DNA of 5,020 bases from Caldifarciminota bacterium (GTDB lineage: Bacteria > Hydrothermota > E44-bin80), in contig JAGMEZ010000265.1 of assembly GCA_023127905.1 (NCBI GenBank), positions 1-5,020 on the forward strand, in the 5' to 3' direction. The translations under genes were made by a program, and so were the position numbers. Each line of letters starts with the position of its first letter. The stretch's first letter is position 1. Positions 1 to 5,020 of this stretch are shown piece after piece. Below the pieces are notes generated by a model, which ran no database searches, was not told the DNA's origin, and saw nothing but the letters and a program-made list of their open reading frames with translations.

Positions 1-27
1 TTGGATATTCTGTAAATCAGCCTATGT

Positions 28-54
28 TGACTGGTGTCATCATGACTGGCGTCA
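28..54. repeat. Two tandem TGAC-N4-GTCA dyads, 15-bp period
   Basis: TGACTGGTGTCA at 28-39 and TGACTGGCGTCA at 43-54 differ by one base. Each is itself an inverted repeat (TGAC...GTCA). The spacing of 15 bp is about one and a half helical turns. It could be a regulator-binding pair, or a two-unit duplication inside a reading frame, where it would give repeated D-W in the frame ending at 67. No function is assigned. Confidence 0.5.
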
Positions 55-145
55 GACTAAGAAATAAGAAATGGATCTTTAAATTCTTCTCTTACCATTT
101 TAATTTCTCTATGAATTTATTAATCTCCGCCTTATTACATTTTAG

Positions 146-166
146 ATTTCTGAATGAGTCAGAAAT
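146..166. promoter_or_regulatory. Inverted repeat just upstream of the gene 1 promoter
   Basis: ATTTCTGA (146-153) and TCAGAAAT (159-166) form a perfect 8-bp dyad around a 5-base centre. It ends 5 bases before the -35 hexamer of the gene 1 promoter. This is where an activator or a repressor could bind. As RNA it would be a weak AT-rich hairpin followed by a poor U tract, so it is a less likely terminator for an upstream gene. The repeat is visible directly; the role is inferred. Confidence 0.5.
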
Positions 167-171
167 TTCTC

Positions 172-200
172 TTGACGAAGAAGTAAGAATCTCTTATAAT
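172..200 (+). promoter_or_regulatory. Sigma70-type promoter of gene 1
   Basis: TTGACG (-35, 172-177) and TATAAT (-10, 195-200) are separated by exactly 17 bases, close to the ideal for a housekeeping sigma factor. Transcription would start near 207, giving a leader of about 47 nt to the ATG at 254. The -35 differs from consensus by one base and the -10 is perfect, so strong constitutive expression is plausible unless the dyad just upstream modulates it. Confidence 0.8.
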
Positions 201-253
201 GGGATTAAAATAAGTTATTGTCTATAGTACAATAAAAATAAAAGGAATGAAAA

Positions 254-2377
254 ATGCAAAATAAGAATTTATACTTTTTACTGATACCTTTTCTTTTTTC
301 TCTTTTTTCTATAAATAACCTTAAAGGAGAGGAAGAACATGTTGAATCTGTCTACATGCTAAAATTATCATCGATAGGCTTTCCAACTTCAGAGAAAGAA
401 AAAGAAGCATGGGGAATAAATGATTTAAAAATATTCAAGAATAGGCTTTATATTGGGTATGGTGATGCAGTTGTGAACACGGGTCCTACCGATATTATCT
501 TTTTTAATTTAAAAAATAAGCAGTTTGTAAACGAATTCATAGTAGACGATGAGGCAATCTATAAATATCAAGTAATTGATGGAAACCTTGTTATCCCAGG
601 TCCGGATGCAACGGAAGACTGGGAGTTCGGGAATGTATATATCCTTACTGAAGGTGGTTGGATAAAGAAAAGAACAGTTACCCATGGAGTACATGTCAAT
701 CATCTTGCTTCATTCGATAACAAATGGTATGTTGCCACCGGTAACTACTTTGAATTTGGTGAGGATGAAATGTTTGCCTTTGGAGGTATTCTTTCCTCCG
801 AAGATAAAGGGAGCACATGGAAGCTTGTTTATGCATCTCCAACGGATGACAGGAGTGTTTTTAGAATTGGTTCACTCATCACATACAAAGGTAAAATGTA
901 TATTTTCCCTTATGCTTTCCGTGGCATGAAAAAGGAAGAGATACCAGAGGAATACCATTCATACTTATCTGATAGATACCAGGACAATTATCTGATTTTT
1001 TCCGAAGATCCATTAGGACCATCGGATGTTATTGTATTTGATGGAAAGACCTGGAAATATGATAATTTAATAAAAGCACATAATGTCTGTATGATATCAC
1101 CCTTTGTTTTTCAGGACAAACTTATTATGTCTTTACTCACAGGGAAATATGTTGACTATCTTTCTCTAAAAAATGGGCTTCCGGGAAATGCATCTTCTCT
1201 TCTTCTTGTTTTCGATGGCGAAAGGATAGGAAAACTTTTCTTCCAGTACAGTCTCATTAGAGATATAGTTGTTGGAAAGGATAAGGTTTTACTTCTAATT
1301 CTCAAAGATGATAATTATATTATTGCTGAAACCAAAAACCTTAAAAAGTGGAAATATTATATGCTTCCAAAAAGTATAAAAACCCCTCTCTCAATCGAGT
1401 CTGACGGCTCGGTTTTCTACATCGGCGCTGATGATGGAAATATATTTAAATCTATAGAGGTAAAGAAAATAGCTGATCCTTCAGTATTAAGTAATGAATA
1501 TCCATTGAGATTCTTTGGAGCTGTTGAACTTCCCAGGGATGGAAAATGGTACTGGGCAGCAATAACGGGATGGGAGAGGTGGGGGAAACTTGCCAAGTTC
1601 TCCTGTGAGATTAAAAAGGGGAATGTCATAGCTATCGAAACCGAAAATGTTTCTTCGTTAAGTATTTTTATTCCGTTTGATGAAATAGACAAAGAAAAAC
1701 CAGTTGAGATAAAAATCAATAAAGAAAAATTTTTTAAGGATATGCTTAATGGATGTACAGAATTAATTTGCACGAAGAGTGAAGGATTAAACTGGAGTGT
1801 TGAAAAAGGTGCTGGTTCTGCTGAAACATTTTCCTATACAAAAAAGACTGTAGGAAAGGCAGAGGTAGATCTGACGGAAAAAGGGGATGATCCAGCAATT
1901 GGCTCCTTTGTGGCAGATGTCCTGAAGTGGGTAGTTTCTGCAGATGCCGCAATTATACCCCGAAGTGGAGTAAGGAAGGACTTAAAGAAAGGAGACATTT
2001 TTCTTGAGGATATTTTTGACTTGTATTACCCTGATAGTATTTACACATTCAGGGTGAAAGGTGCGGATCTTTATAAAATGATGAATTTTAATATTACATT
2101 GAAGGAAAACAGACGATGCCATATCTCGGGATTTGATTTTACTTTTAAAGCTGAAGAAGAAGCCGAAAGGAATAGCATCGTTGCATCTTCAATCGACCCG
2201 GCAAAGGACTATCTTATTGCAACAACAGGATATCTTGTCAGGAGAATGGATAAATTTCTCGGCGATGAGGTTAACTGTAAGAAAAGAGAGATTACAGTGT
2301 ATGGGGCATTGATACAGTGGTTCAAGCAATTTGAAATAGTCAGTGAAATTGAGCCACGTATTATAAGAATCGAATAA
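254..2377 (+). CDS. Secreted Asp-box propeller protein with 5'-nucleotidase C-terminal-like domain
   Basis: This is a 707-residue exported protein of unknown function. The ATG at 254 is supported by AGGA (243-246) seven bases upstream and by a signal peptide: residues 1-25 have a short basic start, a hydrophobic core (LYFLLIPFLFSLFS) and possible cleavage near G25. Residues about 45-405 look like a beta-propeller of the sialidase/BNR kind: a true Asp box, SEDKGSTW (182-189), plus short strand motifs such as YIGYGD (66-71), NTGP (75-78), GVHVNH (145-150) and FDGKTW. Residues about 416-515 are a beta-rich linker beginning with an aromatic stretch (YWAAITGW). Residues about 537-690 resemble the 5'-nucleotidase C-terminal domain (5_nucleotid_C): IGSFVADVLKW, then SGVRKDLKKGDI at the usual GGxR position, a FRVKGADLYKMM helix, CHISGFDFTF and YLIATTGYLVRRMDKFLGD. 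The metallophosphatase domain that normally precedes it is absent, so phosphatase activity is not predicted; ligand binding is possible. No sorting tail or lipobox is seen. Domain calls are by eye. Confidence 0.88.
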   Translation: MQNKNLYFLLIPFLFSLFSINNLKGEEEHVESVYMLKLSSIGFPTSEKEKEAWGINDLKIFKNRLYIGYGDAVVNTGPTDIIFFNLKNKQFVNEFIVDDEAIYKYQVIDGNLVIPGPDATEDWEFGNVYILTEGGWIKKRTVTHGVHVNHLASFDNKWYVATGNYFEFGEDEMFAFGGILSSEDKGSTWKLVYASPTDDRSVFRIGSLITYKGKMYIFPYAFRGMKKEEIPEEYHSYLSDRYQDNYLIFSEDPLGPSDVIVFDGKTWKYDNLIKAHNVCMISPFVFQDKLIMSLLTGKYVDYLSLKNGLPGNASSLLLVFDGERIGKLFFQYSLIRDIVVGKDKVLLLILKDDNYIIAETKNLKKWKYYMLPKSIKTPLSIESDGSVFYIGADDGNIFKSIEVKKIADPSVLSNEYPLRFFGAVELPRDGKWYWAAITGWERWGKLAKFSCEIKKGNVIAIETENVSSLSIFIPFDEIDKEKPVEIKINKEKFFKDMLNGCTELICTKSEGLNWSVEKGAGSAETFSYTKKTVGKAEVDLTEKGDDPAIGSFVADVLKWVVSADAAIIPRSGVRKDLKKGDIFLEDIFDLYYPDSIYTFRVKGADLYKMMNFNITLKENRRCHISGFDFTFKAEEEAERNSIVASSIDPAKDYLIATTGYLVRRMDKFLGDEVNCKKREITVYGALIQWFKQFEIVSEIEPRIIRIE

Positions 2378-2449
2378 TATATTACCCATTTCTTTAGTAG
2401 TCAAAGGTAGAGGTTGAATTCGGGTTGTATTTTTAAAAAAGAGATAGAT

Positions 2450-2475
2450 TCCTAAAGGCGTTTAGGATAATTTTC
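2450..2475 (+). terminator. Weak hairpin after gene 1, possible terminator or operator
   Basis: TCCTAAA (2450-2456) and TTTAGGA (2461-2467) form a perfect 7-bp stem with a 4-base GGCG loop, followed by TAATTTTCTT. It lies 72 bases past the gene 1 stop and could end that transcript, although the stem is short and AT-rich and the U run is interrupted. It also ends only 8 bases before the -35 of the next promoter, so it could equally be an operator. The sequence does not decide between the two. Confidence 0.45.
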
Positions 2476-2504
2476 TTGACTTTTAATTTTTTTTGCAATA
2501 ATAT
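2476..2504 (+). promoter_or_regulatory. Promoter of gene 2
   Basis: TTGACT (-35, 2476-2481) is followed after 17 bases by TAATAT (-10, 2499-2504, four of six consensus bases). The spacer contains a run of eight T (2487-2494). The 36 bases 2469-2504 align without gaps to 4773-4808 in front of gene 3 (28 identical), including a 16-base perfect block AATTTTCTTGACTTTT. That recurrence is the main support, since the -10 alone is weak. Transcription would start near 2511, leaving a leader of about 120 nt. Confidence 0.7.
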
Positions 2505-2549
2505 TAATAGTAAGCAATGATGGTTTCGCTAAAAAGAACATAGACCTTA

Positions 2550-2630
2550 GAAAGGAGGTGTTTGACTCGGAACATTGAACATTTATCTTCTTTCACTCAA
2601 TGTGGTTGAAAGAAAGGAAAGGAGGAGGAG
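2550..2630 (+). promoter_or_regulatory. Gene 2 leader: duplicated Shine-Dalgarno with a complementary pyrimidine tract
   Basis: GAAAGGAGG occurs twice: at 2550-2558, extended to GAAAGGAGGTG and far from any convincing start, and at 2617-2625, in the proper place for the GTG at 2634. Between them UAUCUUCUUUC (2584-2594) can pair with the upstream copy over 11 bp (three G-U). Its UCUUCUUUC part (2586-2594) can instead pair with the true site over 9 bp. A competing hairpin, TTCTTTCA (2588-2595) with TGAAAGAA (2607-2614), also ends right at the ribosome binding site. The layout would allow the upstream copy to act as a decoy that releases the real site. This resembles no riboswitch class I know; the pairing is visible and the switching is inferred. 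Confidence 0.45.
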
Positions 2631-2633
2631 ACA

Positions 2634-4706
2634 GTGAGAAAATTTACGGAGGTTTTTTTCATTGTTGTTATTAGTATTTCTCTTTTGGGAGTTAGTCTTT
2701 TAAATGCTGACTGGGTTCATGTGACAGGTGGATACCTGAGTAATGTCCAATTTGTTGGTAATAATGGTTGGGTAACAGATAATTATGGCAGAATAAGACA
2801 TTCATCGGATGGTGGTGTTAATTGGGAAATTCAAGAGAGCGGGGTAACAGAAAGGCTTTATGGAGTATATTTTGTAAACATTACAACTGGTTGGATATCA
2901 GGGAACGATGGAATTATATTGTACACAGACGATGGGGGAACCACATGGACTCCACAGACAAGTGGTACTTCAAATAGAGTTGAAACTCTCTTCTTTACGA
3001 GTGCTCTTAACGGATGGGCAGGAGGCAGATACGGAACAGTACTTCACACTACTGATGGTGGTACGAACTGGAATCCTGTAACTGTCACAAGTAACGCTGT
3101 TTACGCTATTTATTTTCCTGACGAACTCCATGGATGGTTGGTGGCGAGTAAGTACATATTTCATACTGCTGATGGCGGTATGAACTGGGCAGAGCAGACT
3201 AACCCCAGTGGCAAAACCCTTAAACGGATAGTATTCGTTGATACCCTTAAAGGCTGGGCAGTAGGTTCCAGTGGTACAATCATTCATACTACCGATGGCG
3301 GTGCTAACTGGGTAGGACAGACAAGTGGAACCACTGAATATCTTTATGCTCTTTCAATGGCAGATAGCCTACATCTTTGGGCAGCAGGAATTGATGGAGA
3401 AATAAGATATACTGAAGATGGTGGTGCTTCCTGGAATCCACAAGGATTTTCTCTTGACTGGTTCTGGGGATCTTATTTTGAGGATACTTTAACAGGATGG
3501 CTTGTGGGAGCTGGCGGTGCTATATTCCATACCATTGACGGAGGAGCAACCTGGTATCCACAAGCTGATGCTACATGTAGCGGTCTAAGGCGTACCAGAT
3601 TCGTTGATGAACAACATGTATGGGGTTGCGGTAGTAAGGGAACTATAATAGGATCAAATGATGGGGGTTGGAGTTGGGACAGAAAGGATACTCCATTTAG
3701 TGGTTGGATCTGGGATATTGATTTTGCAGATACCCTAAATGGCTGGGCAGCTTGTAATGATGATACAATTCTCGTAACTTCAGATGGTGGAGAAACGTGG
3801 CTCGTACAAACAAGCGGTGAAGGAGAAGATCTTGTTGGGGTTTCTGTATTAAATGATTCAATGGTTTGGATGGCAGGTGATGGTGGAGTTATAGTCCATA
3901 CCACTGATGGTGGTGCGTCCTGGATAGCGCAGACAAGTACAGTCACTGTTGATTTAAAGAGTATTGAATTTCAGACAGAACAAATAGGTTGGGCTGTTGG
4001 CAGATACGGGACTATTGTTTATACTGATAATGGTGGTACGTCCTGGGCTGAACAGACTTCCAATACCTCAGAACATCTGTATGGTTTATCATTCGTTGAT
4101 AACCTGAATGGATGGGCAACTGGTTATAGTGGTGTAATTCTGCATACTACTGATGGTGGTGTTACCTGGACACCCCAGACAAGTGGTGTTACTTATTCAG
4201 TACCCCGTGTAGCAGCAATTAATACGACAGAAGCATGGGCTGTGGGCAACCAATCATTACATACAACAGACGGAGGTACAATATGGAGTGAAGTTGAGAT
4301 TCCCTGTGCAATAGGATTATGGGGAGTTGATTTTGCCAACAGTGATCTCGGTATTGCTATGGCAAATGGAGGGAATGTTTTTATCTATACTTCAGTAGTG
4401 GTAGAGGAAAATAATGGGTCAACTCCTCTGGTTTCTCTCTCACAAAACTATCCAAATCCTGTGCGTAATTCAACTACTATTTGTTACTTTATGCCAAAAG
4501 ACACAGGAAATTCTATGATAAGTATTTATAATATTAGCGGACAACTTGTTAGGACTATTTTCGACAGTAGAAGAGAGGCAGGATATCACAGAATCGTTTG
4601 GGATGGACGTGACAATAGTGGTGAGAAAGTAGCTAATGGTGTTTACTTTTATAAGATTAATGCAGGAAATTATTCGATGACGAGGAAAATGATAGTAGTG
4701 CGGTAG
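2634..4706 (+). CDS. Secreted YCF48-like repeat propeller protein with FlgD-like C-terminal sorting tail
   Basis: This is a 690-residue exported repeat protein. The GTG start is chosen because GGAGGAGGAG (2621-2630) sits just upstream and a signal peptide follows at once: R2 K3, a hydrophobic core at about 7-23, and likely cleavage after LLNA (residue 25). Residues 26-551 contain 13 Asp-box-like repeats of the form (S/T)xDGGxxW, with the key Asp at residues 59, 100, 141, 180, 221, 262, 302, 343, 384, 425, (Asn)466, 507 and 546. Each unit also has an F-V-D-x-L-x-G-W-A-V-G strand pair and an H-T-T strand, as in the YCF48/HCF136-type propeller family of photosystem II assembly factors. Here the protein is extracellular and not photosynthetic in context. 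Residues about 565-590 form a degenerate fourteenth unit without the Asp box. Residues about 600-690 are an FlgD Ig-like/Por-type tail: SQNYPNP (603-609), IYNISGQLVRTI, AGYHRIVWDGRD, NGVYFYKI and RKMIVVR. Export and surface or extracellular placement are likely; the ligand is unknown. Confidence 0.93.
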   Translation: MRKFTEVFFIVVISISLLGVSLLNADWVHVTGGYLSNVQFVGNNGWVTDNYGRIRHSSDGGVNWEIQESGVTERLYGVYFVNITTGWISGNDGIILYTDDGGTTWTPQTSGTSNRVETLFFTSALNGWAGGRYGTVLHTTDGGTNWNPVTVTSNAVYAIYFPDELHGWLVASKYIFHTADGGMNWAEQTNPSGKTLKRIVFVDTLKGWAVGSSGTIIHTTDGGANWVGQTSGTTEYLYALSMADSLHLWAAGIDGEIRYTEDGGASWNPQGFSLDWFWGSYFEDTLTGWLVGAGGAIFHTIDGGATWYPQADATCSGLRRTRFVDEQHVWGCGSKGTIIGSNDGGWSWDRKDTPFSGWIWDIDFADTLNGWAACNDDTILVTSDGGETWLVQTSGEGEDLVGVSVLNDSMVWMAGDGGVIVHTTDGGASWIAQTSTVTVDLKSIEFQTEQIGWAVGRYGTIVYTDNGGTSWAEQTSNTSEHLYGLSFVDNLNGWATGYSGVILHTTDGGVTWTPQTSGVTYSVPRVAAINTTEAWAVGNQSLHTTDGGTIWSEVEIPCAIGLWGVDFANSDLGIAMANGGNVFIYTSVVVEENNGSTPLVSLSQNYPNPVRNSTTICYFMPKDTGNSMISIYNISGQLVRTIFDSRREAGYHRIVWDGRDNSGEKVANGVYFYKINAGNYSMTRKMIVVR
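2709..4286 (+). repeat. Thirteen-unit 41-codon (123-bp) coding repeat array
   Basis: Successive Asp-box Asp codons are 41, 41, 39, 41, 41, 40, 41, 41, 41, 41, 41 and 39 codons apart, so the array has a near-constant period of 123 bp. At DNA level the units share short exact words such as CAGACAAGTGG (after boxes 2, 5 and 12) and ACTGATGGTGGT (boxes 3, 10 and 12). Synonymous differences elsewhere (for example ACCGATGGCGGT, ACAGACGGAGGT) show that the units are diverged rather than freshly duplicated. Unit 11 has Asn in place of the Asp (TDNGGTSW). Confidence 0.9.
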
Positions 4707-4719
4707 AATTAGGAATTGA

Positions 4720-4759
4720 AGCCCTCCTGGAACAATTCACAGGAGGGCTGCTGTCTTTT
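4720..4759 (+). terminator. Rho-independent-type terminator of gene 2
   Basis: AGCCCTCCTG (4720-4729) and CAGGAGGGCT (4740-4749) form a perfect, GC-rich 10-bp stem with a 10-base loop, beginning 13 bases after the gene 2 stop codon. The T-rich tail (TCTTTT, 4754-4759) comes a few bases after the stem, so the U tract is imperfect, but the stem strength and position make termination the best reading. It separates gene 2 from the promoter of gene 3. Confidence 0.85.
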
Positions 4760-4779
4760 ATGGATCTATCGAAATTTTC

Positions 4780-4808
4780 TTGACTTTTGATTGGTTTTGT
4801 TATATATT
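4780..4808 (+). promoter_or_regulatory. Promoter of gene 3
   Basis: TTGACT (-35, 4780-4785), a 17-base spacer and TATATT (-10, 4803-4808, five of six consensus bases). It shares the 16-base block AATTTTCTTGACTTTT with the gene 2 promoter in the same register. Transcription would start near 4815, only about 8 bases before the ATG at 4823. Confidence 0.8.
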
Positions 4809-4822
4809 AGTTACAAAAAATC

Positions 4823-5020
4823 ATGGATAAAACGAAAAGTAGTAAAAAGAAAGAAGAAAAACATCGCAATGAAATAGAAGAACTCCAAAAATATATTGAT
4901 GCATTTAAGGCATCAGAAACTGAACATAAACAGATAGAGAAGGGGTTTAAAAGGAAAACACTCCTTTTAGAACAACTCCTCGAAACCGCCCAATACCTGA
5001 CTGAAAGCCTCGATATAAAA
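4823..5020 (+). CDS. N-terminus of probable GAF/PAS-type signalling protein (partial, runs off the right edge)
   Basis: Sixty-six codons are present and the frame is still open at the window end. The ATG at 4823 is the only ATG start available: an in-frame TAG at 4808-4810 lies just upstream and no in-frame ATG follows. There is no signal peptide; the first residues are very basic (KTKSSKKKEEK). Residues about 10-55 are rich in Glu, Lys and Leu, as in a coiled coil. They run into LLLEQLLETAQYLTESLDIK (47-66), which closely resembles the linker helix found immediately before a GAF domain in sensor histidine kinases and related regulators of uncultivated bacteria. The catalytic or sensory domains lie outside the window, so histidine kinase, cyclase or response-regulator outputs remain open. 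No Shine-Dalgarno sequence is present between the predicted transcription start and the ATG. Confidence 0.75.
   Translation, partial: MDKTKSSKKKEEKHRNEIEELQKYIDAFKASETEHKQIEKGFKRKTLLLEQLLETAQYLTESLDIK

Larger units (their letters stand above)
1..171. other. Upstream region without a convincing gene
   Basis: No gene could be established here. On the + strand one frame is open from the window edge to a TAA at 65-67 and would encode a 21-residue tail ending in HHDWRQTKK. Another frame is open from base 3 to a stop ending at 227. Its longest ATG-initiated form starts at 24, has no ribosome binding site and resembles nothing I recognise, and its end overlaps the promoter of the next gene. Either could be the 3' end of a gene lying off the left edge, but they cannot both be real across the same bases. 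Bases 68-145 are AT-rich and contain nothing recognisable. Confidence 0.4.

Noticed and set aside
24..227. Small + strand reading frame of 67 codons before gene 1
   Set aside because: It has no ribosome binding site, no recognisable motif or homology, and its last part contains the complete gene 1 promoter. It may be the tail of a gene off the edge, but this cannot be supported.
1417..1773. 118-codon open frame on the - strand inside gene 1
   Set aside because: It has no ribosome binding site or recognisable domain, and lies wholly within a well-supported gene.
254..2377. Calling gene 1 a 5'-nucleotidase
   Set aside because: The catalytic metallophosphatase domain is missing; only the C-terminal-type domain is recognisable.
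2375..2384. Perfect 10-bp palindrome TAATATATTA at the gene 1 stop codon
   Set aside because: Pure A/T palindromes of this length are expected by chance in such AT-rich sequence; no other support was seen.
2562..2609. Fifteen-codon TTG-initiated leader peptide frame behind the upstream GAAAGGAGGTG
   Set aside because: Only three bases separate the SD core from the TTG, too short for efficient initiation. The peptide (MTRNIEHLSSFTQCG) has no runs of a regulatory amino acid.
3473..3946. 157-codon open frame on the - strand inside gene 2
   Set aside because: It is the antisense shadow of the DGG-rich repeats (repeated P-P-S motifs mirror the Asp boxes) and has no start signals.
2709..4286. Regular repeats as a CRISPR array or non-coding tandem repeat
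   Set aside because: The 123-bp period keeps the reading frame, the units differ mostly at synonymous or variable loop positions, and the translated units match a known propeller repeat.

Overview
The window is a low-GC bacterial segment with three protein genes, all on the + strand and each with its own promoter-like sequence. The organism is inferred, not shown. Gene 2 ends in an FlgD-like/Por-type 'QNYPNP...GVYFYKI...RKMIVVR' tail, a kind common in uncultivated phyla of or near the FCB group (for example WOR-3, Cloacimonadota, Marinimicrobia). The strong GGAGG ribosome binding sites and the TTGAC(-35)/TATAAT-like(-10) promoters are unlike typical Bacteroidota. A WOR-3- or Cloacimonadota-like lineage is therefore the best guess.

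Layout. Positions 1-253 hold no convincing gene. They carry a tandem TGAC-N4-GTCA dyad, an 8-bp inverted repeat and a near-perfect sigma70-type promoter (TTGACG-17-TATAAT). Gene 1 (254-2377) encodes a secreted 707-residue protein with an N-terminal Asp-box/sialidase-like propeller region and a C-terminal domain resembling the substrate-binding domain of 5'-nucleotidases, with no metallophosphatase domain. The gap 2378-2633 holds a terminator- or operator-like hairpin, a second promoter, and a leader of about 120 nt with two copies of GAAAGGAGG and a complementary pyrimidine tract between them. Gene 2 (2634-4706) encodes a secreted 690-residue YCF48-like propeller with 13 Asp-box repeats at a nearly constant 41-residue period, then the FlgD-like tail. 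A strong hairpin (4720-4749) terminates it. A third promoter, 28/36 identical without gaps to the second, then drives gene 3 (4823 to beyond the window end). Gene 3 begins with a coiled-coil that looks like the linker before a GAF or PAS domain of a signalling protein.

Genes 1 and 2 are both exported propeller proteins, but a promoter and probably a terminator separate them, so they need not be one operon. Only gene 2 has the sorting-type tail. Gene 3 looks cytoplasmic and regulatory. Nothing in the sequence links the three functionally beyond proximity and the shared promoter style of genes 2 and 3. No RNA genes, mobile elements or CRISPR arrays were seen. The points most worth checking are the unusual domain fusion in gene 1, the possible two-state leader of gene 2, and the almost leaderless start of gene 3.
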